A stretch of DNA of 64,000 bases. Origin: Zygnema cylindricum (Eukaryota > Streptophyta > Zygnematophyceae > Zygnematales > Zygnemataceae). This document shows positions 33,485-45,335 of this stretch, one piece after another (position 1 is the stretch's first letter; each line of letters starts with the position of its first letter). Position numbers and translations under genes: made by a program. Below the pieces are notes generated by a model that was not told the DNA's origin, searched no databases, and saw nothing but the letters and a program-made list of their open reading frames with translations. The stretch lies in contig JBBHKE010000240.1 of the NCBI GenBank assembly GCA_037447655.1, positions 1-64,000 of the forward strand, read 5' to 3'.

Positions 33485-33883
33485 CTCCCCTAAAGCTTTA
33501 GACTCATAGTATCAGCGCAGCAAGTATGTGAAGAAGCCCTATTGCGTTGTTGAACTAGCGCAGTATGGCAGCATACGAACACATCAAATCAGCTAGTTAC
33601 CTAGTCCCACTGCATCCTAATGTACGACTAGCGCAGCATGGAAGTATAGCAATACAAGAAATCAATTAGTCACCTAGTCCCACTGCATCCCTAGAATACT
33701 TCACCTTAGGAGCAGAAAGAGCTTTAGTGAGCATATCTTCAATCATCTTTGCATCTAGCAAATAACACAATTTAATTACCCCAGAAAGCACATTTTCTCT
33801 TACAAAGTGTAATCTTACATCCAGGTGTTTACTCTTGAAGTGGTGACTCGGGTTAGAGGCAATGGCAATGGAAACCTCGTTAT
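33485..33883 (-). pseudogene. Copia C RNase H end and polypurine tract
   Basis: The frame at 33,666-33,883 reads EVSIAIASNPSHHFKSKHLD, the end of a copia RNase H. It is continuous with the RNase H start at 40,260 once copia A is set aside. The polypurine tract lies at 33,485-33,501. Confidence 0.85.
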
Positions 33884-35098
33884 TGTTGTTGTATGACAAC
33901 AGGTGCAGTTGGAGCTGCAGCAGTAGTGGTAGAAGTAGACATAGCTTAAGCAGAAGCTTTTCAAGAAGTCCTCACAAAACACTGTAAATCACCAGTCTAA
34001 CACTTCCGAGTTTTACTGAAATTTACCACATTATAGATCCTGACTCACAGATCTAATTAACACAAAACTCAGCACATAAGAACCTCAACATACATACTGT
34101 TAACTCCCAAAGTTACAGCCAAATTTACCCAGTAGACCATAAGATACACGACCTGCAAGTTTCCCAAAAACTGCCTTTTAGTTTCCTTATCTCAAAACTG
34201 GATACAAGAATATTTCTAAGTCCTAATCTTTATACTTTGAGAGAGCATCTACCACCTATTAGCCAATCAGATGTCAGTACCCAGAATAGTAGTACTTGTA
34301 CGATAGTACGACAAGGTACACTAGTGTACTTCCAAAAACCTAAATCCAACTAGCCTAAAAGTGAATAGTGAAACACTATTTCCTAAAGTGCTACGCTACA
34401 AAAACAATCTCTTCAGGTATTTATAATCTGATGTCGTACACATAATGTTGCTTGCTTAGTGAGCAACCTCAAATACTTCCAACCTGCTGTGGTAAACTTG
34501 TACGACTATCTGGGACGCTTACGAAACTCCTCGTCATCTGTGGTCCCCCTCAGAATTCTCGCCGTTAATTTGATACGAATCAACGTTTGATATTTGTCTT
34601 TTGGTATCAGTGTTCCCAGATGTCTGGTTTAATTTATGTCCGCCTGATCCGACGAATTCAGTCGTCCGATAGATGACATGTGGCCATGTCCATTCCGCAT
34701 TTCCTACACTGTCTAAAAAGCCGACGCGTGTATATGTGACCGAACTAATACTCTTTGAGAAAACATTCTACTGTCACACTATTTTATGTAAGTATTACAT
34801 TTCAAACTACACCAAAAATATTCTAAGTTCCCAGATGTCTACGTTAATTTCCGTCTGCCCGATCCGACGTATTCAGTCGTCCGATAGATGACATGTGGCC
34901 ATGTCCTTTCCGCATTTCCTGCACTGTCTAAAAAGCCGACGCGTGTATATGTGACCGTACTAATACTCTTTGAGAAAACATTCTACTGTCACACTATTTA
35001 AGGTAAGTATTACATTTCAAACTACACCAAAAATATTCTAAGTACTTAGGCTTCCCTCACAGCTCTATATACTGAAGACAAAGCTTTCAAAAACAACA
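33884..35098 (-). repeat. Copia A 3' LTR (with internal duplication)
   Basis: 1215 bp, TGTTGTTTTTGAAAGC at its start and ACAACAACA at its end in element sense. It is longer than the 5' LTR because of a 215-bp tandem duplication (34,613-34,827 and 34,828-35,042). It carries a Gag ATG at 33,942, 59 nt inside its end. Confidence 0.92.
34613..35042. repeat. 215-bp tandem duplication in copia A 3' LTR
   Basis: Both copies begin TTCCCAGATGTCT and end ACCAAAAATATTCTAAG. The 5' LTR has one copy, so the duplication arose after integration or in one LTR only. Confidence 0.93.
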
Positions 35099-35183
35099 CT
35101 CCCCTAAAGCTTTAGTCTTAGTTACTCAATTAGACCAATAACATTTCTGCAAAACTATAATTTAGGTGCAGGAAGAGCTTTAG

Positions 35184-38100
35184 TTAGCATATCTGCAACC
35201 ATGTTTTCATCCGGCAAATAGCACATTTTAATGACCTTTGCAAGCACATTTTCACGGACAAAATGCAGTCTGATATCAATATGTTTGCTCTTAAAGTGAT
35301 GGCTGGGTTAAAGGCTATGGCAATTGCTGCCTGGTTGTCGCACCAGATGACTTGAGGACCAGTTTGCATATGTCCCAATTCCTGCAAAAGTGCTTTCACC
35401 CACAGGAGTTCCTTGAGGGCAGAACTTGCTGCCATATATTTAGATTCCATAGTTGACTGGGTAGTGACCTTCTGAAGTTTGCTGCTCCAACAGCAGGTAC
35501 CATTTCCAATCTGTAGAACAAATCTAGTGGTGGATTTCCTGCTGGGCATATCTCTATAACTCGCATCACTCCAAGTTTTTAGCTTGACTTCTCCTCCTCC
35601 GAGGACAAGTTTAAGATACCGAGTTCCTACCAAGTACCTCATAACTCTTTTTGCAGCTTCCCAATCTGCCCTTTTTGGGTTTTGAAGACTCCTACTCAAC
35701 GCTCCAACCGCTGCTGCCACATCCGGCCTAGTACAGTTCATAAAATAGATAAGAGATCCAACTACCTGCCTATATGGTTTTGAGGCCATGAACTCCTCCT
35801 CCCCTGACTCTTGCATCTCATCAACTAGAATGCCTAACTCAGAGTCAACTCCCTCTAATTTCTGTCTGTATTCCATAGGAGTGACACATCCTTTAGCCTC
35901 TTTCATATCAAACTTTTCAAGCATGGAACTTATAGCCTCCTTTTGACTTAACATGATTCGCCTCTTACTTCTATCTCTCTCTACTTGTATTCCTAAAATG
36001 TATTTTGCCTCACCGAGGTCTTTCATCTCAAACCTTGATTTCATTGCTCTCTTGGTCCTATTTATTTCATCCATGGATTTGCTGATTAGAAGCAAATCAT
36101 TTACATAAACAGCAATATACAGTATTCCATCCTCCTCTTGTAAAACATAAACAGAATAGTCTGAACTGATTCTTTTGAAACCTAGATTGGTGAGGAACTC
36201 ATCTAACTTTAGGTTCCACTGTCTGGGGGGTTGTTTAAGCCCATACAAGGATTTCTACAGTTTACATACTAGATTTTCTTTTCCTTTTTCTACGTATATT
36301 TCTGTTTGCTGCATATAAATAGTTGCTTCTAGCTCTCCATGAAGGAAAGCTGTCTTAACGTCCATGTGATGGACTTCCATATTTTCAAAAGCAACTAAAC
36401 TGAGTAAGATTTTGACTGTTGGAAACCTTACCACTGGAGAGAAAGTTTCCTCAAAGTCGATTCCCTCTTTCTGATTGTAACCTTTGGCCACAAGTCTGGC
36501 CTTGAATCATTCAATCGTGCCATCTGGATTTAATTTTACTTTAAAAACCCATTTACTTCCAATGGCTTTCCGATCCGGAGGTAGATTAACCAGCTCCCAC
36601 GTTTGGGCTTCCATTATAGACTTCATTTCATCGTTTGCCGCTTCAATCCAGTGAGTTCTTTCTGGTGAAGAGAAAGCCTCCCGGATGGTCTGAGGTTCTC
36701 CTAGGTTAGCAGAATAGGCAAAGTGGGAACTTGATTGGAGGCGACTGCTAGTTCTCTTTCCCCCCGGAAATTCTGAGGCGGAGACCGATGGAAGTCTTGC
36801 GTTTCTTTGCTGTCTTGCAGCTGGCTGTGACTGATCCTGTAACTGTTCTCCTTGCTCCATTTGTTGTTGAAGGGGAACTTGAGTTCCCGAAATCACCGGA
36901 TCTGCAAGAGGTTGTTGAACAGGTTGGTAGAACACTGTTTTCTGTGTGTCAAAAATAACATAGTCCTGAGATTTTTCGGCAACTTGAGTTTCTGTCATAG
37001 AAAAAAAATCTGCTGATTCTGACTCATCTTTTATAATAATGTTCCTAGACACTACTATTTTCTGCTTTTCTAAAACATACACTCTATAACCCTTTGAATT
37101 ATCATCATACCCCATAAGAATACTTAGTAGACCTTTTGGTTCCATTTTCCATGTATTTGGGGATGTGTTAAGAATAAAGCATTTACTTCCAAATACCGTG
37201 AAATGACTTACGTCTGGTTTCCTACCTGTCCATAGTTCAAAAGAGGTAGTAGTGACTGAACAAGATGCAATCCTATTTTTGATATAGACTGCACAATTTG
37301 CGGCCTCGGCCCCGAATATCAAATCTATATTCTTTTCAACTAGCATAGATCTAGCACATTCTGTAATTGTCCTGTTTAATCTCTCAGAAACACCATTTTG
37401 CTGAGGAGTGTAATGAACTGTTAGCTGACGACTAATCCCTTCATTTAACAGAAAGTTTTCAAATTCTTTTGAAATATACTCTCCTCCATTATCCGATCTG
37501 AGTTCCAGAATCGGAACTCCATGCAGTTTCTCCACCCAAGCCTTGTAATGTTTGAAGTGGCCGAACACTTCACTCTTTTCTTTCATGAAGTAGACTTTTG
37601 TGAACCAAGAGAAATCGTCTGTAAAAGCAACCATGAAACGAACCCCCCCAGCAGATGGCACCTGTGCTGGTCCTAGAACATCCGAATGAATAAGTTGTAA
37701 GACTTTTGTTGATCTGTGATCTGATTGCTGGGGAAAAGGCAACTTATGAATCTTGCCTAAAGAGCAACCATCACATGTTTTTACTGGCTCATTTGTTAGT
37801 GAAACACCCTCTATTTTACCAGCTTTGACCATTTTTGTTAAGCTATCATAGTTTACATGGCCTAGTCTTTTATGCCATAATTCATTCTCAGATTTTACAC
37901 AAGAATAGAGAACATCATTTTCTTTAGAATCAGCCATATCCATACGGTACATTTTGCTTGCATCTCTAGTTCTTGTGACTGCTATTTTGCCTAGCTTGCT
38001 CACAACCTGCCTACCTCCTTTAAGGGAGACCTCAAAACCTTTACTCTCAACCAAAGATGTAGAAAAAAGGTTCTTTTTGAAATCAGGAACAAATAAAACA

Positions 38101-38666
38101 TTATGAAGTGTTCTTTCTACTGGTTTCCCTCCTACATCTACCAGCAATGAGACATCACCCTGTGCAGATGTTTGCACACTCATTCCACAAGCATAGTAAA
38201 TATTTCTTGCAGGTGTTGACTTCAGATTGGTAAAAAGTGACTTGTTCCAGCACATATGTGCTGATGCTCCGGTGTCCATTATCCACTCAGTGTCCTTGGA
38301 GCCTTCCATTGCCGCCGCCATTGCAAATAGCTCCGAATCGTCCTGCTCAATGAAGCTCAAAGACTCATCCTCCTCAATGACAGATGATGAAAATAAGGAG
38401 TTGTTTTGTAACTGCTGACCAAAAAAACTTTGGTTAAATAGACTCTGTTGCCATCTTGGCCTATATAATCTTCTCTCATTTGCCTTCTTTAGTTTAGGAC
38501 AGTACCTATAACCATGACCTCTTTCTGAAACAGTAAAAACAAGCAGTGAAAGACAGTCTATTATGACCTTGATTAAACTGTTTAAACTGACCTTGATTCT
38601 GATTAAACTGATTCCTTTGCGGATTAAAGTGATTTGTTCCCTGATTAAACTGTCCTTTCCTGTCAA
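35184..38666 (-). pseudogene. Copia A Pol: protease, integrase, RT, RNase H
   Basis: One long frame broken by only two in-frame stops (36,504-36,506 and 36,252-36,254). Order: zinc knuckle remainder, protease (WIMDTGASAHMCW), GAG-pre-integrase (ELWHKRLGHVNYDSL with CDGCSLGK), integrase core (LIHSDVLGP, RSDNGGEYISKEF, NGVSERLNRT), then RT (IGSKWVFKVKL, MDVKTAFLHGEL) and RNase H (WSDASYRD, WCDNQAAIAI). The RT catalytic motif reads YVND where active relatives have YVDD; copia C keeps YVDD. After FNP near 35,310 the frame shifts and the RNase H end is lost. The domain order is diagnostic for Ty1/copia. Confidence 0.95.
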
Positions 38667-39315
38667 AATCAGTGTTGAATGCTTCTACGCTCTTTTCACC
38701 ACTAAGCATCTTTGACGTAGACTCTTCTTCAAGTATAATATTAATAGCTAATTGAAGAGTCCAGCTAGACTTATCATTCTTTTTCAATTCAGCAGATGCA
38801 TCTTTCATGCTACTAGGAAGACCCCTAATTATCAATGCAGCTTGCTGGAATTCAGGAAAAGATCCTCCAGCACAAGCATGAGCATCAATGAGAGCTCTGA
38901 AATTGTCGGTATACTCGGCCATTGTTCCCCCCGAGTATTTGTAGTCCCATACTTTTCTAGCCAACAGGAGTTCTTCCTGAACATTCGCTTTCTCATAAGA
39001 AGTCTTTAGAGACTTCCATATACCGATCGCCTTTTTCATTTTGATCCTCGACATGACCATGTTTTCCGAAAGGCAGAGTTTGAGAGTATTTCGAGCCTGT
39101 GAATTCTTCTTCGCCCACGTTGGATTAGCTTCATCAAGTGATCCATCCAGAATGTCCAGCAGACCTGCATTTTCAAAATGTGTCTCAACCATATCCGCCC
39201 AGTAAGCATACTTCTGGCCGTTAAAAATAGGAATTCTTGAGGACAGGCCTATAACCTGTTGTTCTATGACAACTGGTGCAGGTGGAGCTGTAGCAGTAGT
39301 GGTAGAAGTAGACAT
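38506..39315 (-). pseudogene. Copia A Gag
   Basis: A 269-codon frame from ATG at 39,315, inside the 5' LTR. It has the copia Gag pattern: IPIFNGQKYAYWADMVETHF near the start, then LKLCLSENMVMSRIK, ARKVWDYKYSGGTMAEYTDN and a Gln/Asn-rich stretch. The C-terminus enters the nucleocapsid zinc knuckle (CFYC); the rest (GHGYRYC) continues in the Pol frame, +1 relative. That is either a mutation or a translational frameshift site. Gag builds the virus-like particle. Confidence 0.9.
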
Positions 39316-40254
39316 AGCTTAAGCAGAAGCTTTTCAAGAAGTCCTCACAAAACACTGTAAATCACCAGTCTAACACTTCCGATTTTTACTGAAATTTACC
39401 ACATTATAGATCCTGACTCACAGATCTAATTAACACAAAACTCAGCAAATAAGAACCTCAACATACATAGTGTTAACTCCCAAAGTTACAGCCAAATTGA
39501 CCCAGTAGACCATAAGATACAGGACTTGCAAGTTTCCCAAAAACTGCCTATTGGTTTCTTTATCTCAAAACTGGATACAAGAATATTTCCAAGTCCTAAT
39601 CTTTATACTCTGAGAGAGCATCAACTACCTATTAGCAAATCAGATGTCAATACCCAGGATAGTAGTATTGTACGATAGTACGACAAGGTACACTAGTGTA
39701 CTTCCAAAAACCTAAATCTAACTAGCCTAAAAGTGAATAGTGAAACACTATTTCCTAAAGTGCTACGCTACAAAACAATCTCTTCATGTATTTACAATCT
39801 GATGTCGTACACATAATGTTGCTTGCTTAGTCAACAACCTCAAATACTTCCAACCTGCTGTGGTAGACTTGTACGACTATCTGGGACGCTTACGAAGCTC
39901 CTCGTCATCTGTGGTCCCCCTCAGAATTCTCGCCGTTAATATGATACGAATCAACATTTGATATTTGTCTTTTGGTATCAGTGTTCCCAGATGTCTAGTT
40001 TAATTTCCGCCCGCCCGATCCGAAGAATTCAGTCGTCCGATAGATGACATGTGGCCATGTCTATTCCGCATTTCCTTTACTGTCTAAAAAGCCGACGCGT
40101 GTATATGTGACCATACTAATACTCTTTGAGAAAACATTCTACTGTCACACTATTTAAGGTAAGTATTACATTTCAAACTACACCAAAAATATTCTAAGTT
40201 CTTAGGCTTCCCTCACAGTTCTATATACTGAAGACAAAGCTTTCAAAAACATTA
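39257..40254 (-). repeat. Copia A 5' LTR
   Basis: 998 bp, homologous throughout to 33,884-35,098 apart from the latter's duplication. Its outer end reads TAATGTTTTTG where the 3' LTR has TGTTGTTTTTG, so the terminal TG is mutated. The inner end is GAACAACA, followed by the primer site. Confidence 0.92.
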
Positions 40255-43200
40255 GTTATCATACAAGATCACCTGTTATCCAATTTGTATGTATCCCAAT
40301 TCTTGAAACATAGATTTTACCCATAAAAGTTCTTTGAGGACCAAGCTTGCTGCTATGTTTTCACACTCCATTGTCAATTGTGCCGTGACGTTTTGAAGTG
40401 TGTTGCTCTACCTGCAAGTTCCGTTCCCAATTTGCAGAACGAATCCCGTGGTGGATTTCCGGCTTGGCATGTCCCCATAGCTTGCATCACTTCATGTTTG
40501 CAGCTTCACTTCTCCTCCGCCTAGTGTGAGTTTGAGGTCTTTAGTTCCTGCCAAAAATCTTAAGACTCTCCTTGCTGCATCACAATCAGATTTTCTAGGA
40601 TTTTCTAGACTTCTGCTCAGTACCCTAATTGCTGCAGCAATATCTAGACGGGTACAGTTAATGAAATATATTAAACTTCCCACTATTTGTCTGTAAGGTA
40701 TAAGTGTCATAGGATCATCCTCCCCTAACTCTAAATACTCACTTACAATAACACCCGGTTTGGTCTCTTCTCGCTCTAACTTTTGTCGAAACTCCATTGG
40801 AGTTACACACCCTTTTGCCCCCCGCATTCCATACTCATCTAGCATGTTTCCAATAGCCTAATTTTGAGAAAATTTTATAAATCTCTTATTTCTATCACTT
40901 TCTAACTGAATACCCAAAATAGAATTCGTCACACCGAGGTCTTTCATCTCAAACTGTGAATTTAAGGCAACTTTGATTTAGTTTATTTCAGCCATTGATT
41001 TGCATATTAATAGTAGATCATCTACATACACCGCTATGTACACTATCCCATCCTCACCCTTTAGAACGTAAGCAGAATGATCACAGCTTATCATTTGAAA
41101 TCCTAGGCTAGTTAAGAATTCGTCAAGCTTCAGATTCCATTGCCTAGGGGCATGTTTTAGACTGTACACAAATTTTAACAATTTGCATACTAAGTGCTCT
41201 TTTCCTGGCTCTGCATACATTTCAAGCTGCTGCATGTAAATGGTCTCGTTGGGTTCTCCATGCAAGAGGCCGTTTTTGCATCTATCTGATGTATTTATAT
41301 ATCTTTTCTAGGAGCTAGGGACATCAAAATCCTAATTGTCGGAAATCTTACAACCGGGGAAAATGTTTCTTCATAATCAATTACTTCTTTTTGATTATAC
41401 CCCTTTGCCACAAGCCTAGTATTAGATAGTTCAATGGTGTTATCGGGATTTAACTTCACCTTGAATACCCATTTGCTGCCGATAGCTTTTCGGTCCGGAG
41501 GAAGATCCACAAGCTCCCATGTCTGAGCTTCCATGATCGACTTCATTTCGTCGTTAGCTGCCTCGATCCAGTGATGTCGTTCTAGTGATTAGAAGGCCTC
41601 CAGAATGGTCAGAGGCTCCCCTTAGGCCGCCGAGTAGGCAAAGTGGGAGTTTGCTTACAGCCGGCTACAGGATCGTCTTCCCCACGCAAATTTTGAGGTT
41701 GACATCGTCGGAGCCCTCACATTTTTCTTTTGTCTTTGTGTAGAATCCTTAGGATTTGAATTCTGGTCATCGGGTTGAAACTGAACTTGTTGAGGAACTT
41801 GGTTAATTTTAGACACGAGTATCACCACCGGAGGCCTTTGCATCTGTGTGACAATCTCTTGTTTGCTATCTAAAATGACATATTCTTGTACTTTTTGTTG
41901 CTTTTGTTGTTTTGTCGTTTTAAATAAATCTATCGAGTCAAGCTCATCCTTTACAATAATATTCCTTTCTACAATTATTTTTTGTTTCTCAAATACAATG
42001 ACTCTATACCCTTTGGAGTGATCATCATACCCCAACAAAATACCCGTTAATCCTTTCGGTTCCATTTTCCATCTGTCTTTAGATGTATCTAAAATAAAGC
42101 ATTTGCTACTAAAGACTTTGAAATGACTAACATGTGGTTTTCTACCAGACTAGACCTCCTAAGAAGTAGTCTCTACCGATCTTGACCCTATTCTATTATT
42201 TATATAAACAACACAATTCAATGCTTCGGCCGAGAATTTCGGATCCACGTCCTTATCTGCAAACATGGAATTAGAGCTCTCTGTGATAGTTATATTTAGT
42301 CTCTCTTAAACCCCATTTTGTTCCGGTGAATATGGAATAGTTAGCTGATGACTAATACCTTCGTTAAGTATAAAGTTTTCAAACTCTTTTGGCTTATATT
42401 CGCCCCCGTTGTTCGATCTGAGTTCTAAAATTGGCACACCATCTAGTTTCTCCACCCATGTTTTGTAGTTTTGGAAGTGGTTGAAGGCGTCGCTCTTGTC
42501 CCTCGTGAAGTAGACTTTAGTAAACCTCAAAAAATCATATGTAAACGTAGCCATATATATCATCCCCCCGCTAGATGGTAACTTTGCGGGGCCGAAAACA
42601 TCAAAATGAATTAGTTGCAAAAATTTAGTGGACCGATGTTCAAATTGCTGTGGAAACCGTAATCAGTGTATTTTTCCTAATGCACAGCCATCACACGTTT
42701 TAGCTGACTGATCTGAAAGAGTGACTCCTTCTAATTTACCAAAATGTACCATTTTTTTCAACTGTCATAGTTCACATAGCCTAACCTTTTATGCCACAGC
42801 TCATCTGAAGATAATGCACTGGAATACAAAACATCATTTTCTTTATTATCGAGCATATCTATTCGATACATTTTGTTGGCATCTCTACTGCCTCTGACGG
42901 CAATCTTTCCTTTCTTGCTAACAACCTGCCGACCATGTTTCAAATTGACCTCAAACCCTCTACTTTCTACCAAAGTAGTAGAAAACATTATTTTCTTGAA
43001 ATAGGGGACAAAGACAACATTGTCAAGAATTCTCTCAAATGCCTTTCCTTCTATATCAACTAGCAACGAGACATCACCTATAGCATGTGTCTATACACTC
43101 ATACCACATGTGTCTATACACTCATACCACAGGCATAGTAGATATTTTTCTCGGGTGTGGATTTCAAATTTTTGAACATTGTCTTGTTCCAACACTTGTG

Positions 43201-43336
43201 TGCTAACCCTCTTGGATCTATTATCCATCCTGTGTCTTTTGCACCCTCCATTGCTATCGCCATAGCAAATAAATCCTCGTCCATCTCGTCAGAGAGTGTT
43301 AGAGATTCGTCTTGGTACCAGATTTTGACGCCACTT
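40255..43336 (-). pseudogene. Copia C internal region, 5' part (RNase H start to protease)
   Basis: Decayed Pol, minus strand, similar to copia A but with many more stops. RNase H start near 40,260-40,490, RT at 40,492-41,546 (VYVDDLLLI, IGSKWVFKVKL), integrase at 42,306-42,620 (LIHFDVFGP, RSNNGGEYKPKEF), GAG-pre-integrase at 42,758-43,066 (ELWHKRLGYVNYDS), protease near 43,190-43,240 (WIIDPRGLAHKCWN, where the family has D-T-G-A). Second catalytic Asp is N in SNNGGEY. Gag and the 5' LTR are missing: the element ends abruptly at about 43,330 against a methyltransferase fragment. A 23-bp tandem repeat sits at 43,084-43,129. Confidence 0.88.
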
Positions 43337-44531
43337 CCTCGAGAGTTGGTTAATTTGACACCGGAGCTAGCAGGGTTAACGGTGGTCTCGTTTTTTTCTG
43401 GCATTAGTACGAATTTAGAAGCTATACTCATGAATGACCACCAGATTTGAAGTTATTGGGCCGTGGAAATTTCATCTTCAGCTCGGGCAGCGAGCAAATT
43501 TTGAGTATTAGAGCTGCACCGATTGTACCCTCTTCAATGACATGTTTCTGCTATATCCCAATCTCATCACTGAATCCCACAAACTGTTGACTTGATTAAT
43601 TCAGAAGTTATCCAAGATTTGGGGGGGGGTTGATTTAGTGATAGCTAGTTGGCCTTGTCGGGGTATTCTGAGGCAGGGAAGGGAAGGGGAAATAGTGACA
43701 CTCGAAGTCGTATATTCTATCAGATGGTTTTTATTCTCAACATTTTGCAACTACATCAGCATAAGTCGTTGGGATACTAGTTGGAAAATGTCTTCCCTGG
43801 TGCGGATCAACGTAGTAAGGTAGTCACTGCTTGGCAGGAGACAATTCACTGTTTGGGGGATCCTTTAGTGTTTGATGAAGCTCAGATGGGGTCTCGTGCT
43901 TTTCGTCTTCGCTCATATTGGACCAATCTTGCTTCTCTTTCACTGTTAAAGGCCGCCGTGGGATTACAAAAGCGTCCGCCAGGCCTCACCCTCGACCAGA
44001 TTTTGAACAAAGGTCGTACAACTACACCTGTCACATCTACATCTCGACAACTATTTTTTGACTGCAACAACTCTGTTCAACCGAGAGGCGGACTCCCCAC
44101 TCTTCTTTCGTTTCCCCTGAGCCATGCATATCGCCTAGGTTCCCCTAGCATGATCTTTGACACCAATACAAAGAAATGGGATGTGCCTATCATCAATGAA
44201 CGAGAACGAGCCATGGGTTTTCGCACCAATTCTACTGCGGCTCGTAATCTCTCCTTTGACACCCGTTGCCGTTTGATTGGTCAAGCTATGGATTTACACA
44301 CATTACGGTGGTTAGTTGGTCTTACACTATCTCATGGTTCTTTGAATTCTCACCAGCATCGCACTTCATTTTTACAAGCTTCTGCTAGCCTGGCTATGCA
44401 AGTCACACTAGGGCTCGGGGGGGGGAGAGATAGAAAAATTCATCAAAAGATCCAACAACAGAAAACCAGGGGGGGGCAAAAGAACGAGGGAAGCAAGTGC
44501 ATAAAATATAGGATATTTTGTGGGTGTCTAG
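43337..44531 (+). pseudogene. Retrotransposon-borne cytosine-5 DNA methyltransferase, copy 2
   Basis: A second copy of the methyltransferase domain. Motif I LTVVSFFSGIST (43,376-43,411), motif II YWAVEIS (about 43,455), motif IV VDLVIASWPCRGILRQG with catalytic Cys at 43,656-43,658, and motif VI LENVFPG (ENV at 43,784-43,792). The frame 43,781-44,542 is open and holds motif VIII QMGSRAFRLRSYWTNL (43,883-43,930), a recognition region, motif IX (GLPTLLSF, ERERAMGF) and motif X LIGQAMDLHTLRWL (44,273-44,314). Breaks: TGA at 43,448, TGA/TAG stops near 43,500, frame changes, TAG before motif VI. No gag or RT adjoins. By eye about 90% identical to copy 1 over motifs VIII-X, without its LTR insertion. 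Confidence 0.88.
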
Positions 44532-45335
44532 TGTTGTCGTGAGGCAACTGGTGCTCCGGAAGAATAAGAAGAAGCACCGGCAGTTGCCATAAAAATCAAT
44601 ACATAAACTCTCACGGAAAACCCACAAAAGACCAACTTCACAATGAAGCCCCAAGCAAACCAGAGAAACCCTAAGTCTGCAAATTTGTTACAATGTACAA
44701 TATACAACAAAGAAATATCATGCAGAATTTCACAAGGTAATGCCCTAAGATCACAATGATTTTTTAATTCAAAGACACCCAAAAATCTGCTTTGCAGTTT
44801 TGCATACAAAGATGCCTAACTCCAAAATATTATAAGTCCTAAATATACAAGTGAATTTGCAGCTGATCTACACCGTTGGTCGACCGGTAAACTAAACCTT
44901 ATAAAAAAAAAACCCCGCGGTCAAACGTACTCAAATATTTGCAACAAACCTAAAACTAACAGCCGCTAAAATGAATCGTACCCGGTCAAAGTTCGCCCGC
45001 TGAAATGACAGCGCACTCAATATTCCTCTTCCAAAAATGACAGCAGACTCCGTTTGCCGTCCGTGCATTCTTTCATCACCGAAGGTGAACCTCCACGTGT
45101 AAACCAAGTCCCCAAACGAAACTGTATTTTTCATAATCCGGAACACACAATCTTGACTTCCCCACGGACGGACACATGTGCATGGAGTGTACTCAACCTG
45201 TGTACTCTCTTCGGACTTACATACCACACTAAAAACCTTTCTACGACAAATCAGCCTTCACACAAAAACGACTAAGTCCGGAGTCTTTTTCTCACACAAG
45301 AGATATAAAGAGGACTAAAGGTTTCTAAAACAACA
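44532..45335 (-). repeat. Copia D 3' LTR
   Basis: 804 bp, TGTTGTTTTAGAAACC...CACGACAACA in element sense, directly after the polypurine tract CTAAAGGTTTAGGGGAG (45,336-45,352). An ATG at 44,590, 59 nt inside the end, opens a Gag-like start (MATAGASSYSSGAPVASRQ). Confidence 0.85.

Larger units (their letters stand above)
33884..40254 (-). mobile_element. Copia A: nearly intact Ty1/copia element nested in copia C
   Basis: 6371 bp, with LTRs 39,257-40,254 (5') and 33,884-35,098 (3'), gag and pol on the minus strand, and a perfect target duplication GTTAT (33,879-33,883 and 40,255-40,259). The target is the RNase H codon run of copia C. The primer site directly after the 5' LTR reads GGTTATAGGCCTGTCC (39,241-39,256), complementary to the initiator-tRNA anticodon arm. 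The polypurine tract CTAAAGCTTTAGGGGAG precedes the 3' LTR (35,099-35,115). Defects are few: frameshifts in the zinc knuckle and RNase H, and two in-frame stops. It is the youngest full element here. Confidence 0.95.

Noticed and set aside
34595-34610. TTGGTATCAG as an initiator-tRNA primer site
   Set aside because: It lies inside the copia A LTR (also at 39,966) and on the strand opposite to the element, so it cannot be its primer site.
43882-44262. Minus-strand ORFs opposite the methyltransferase
   Set aside because: Shadows of the plus-strand methyltransferase frame.
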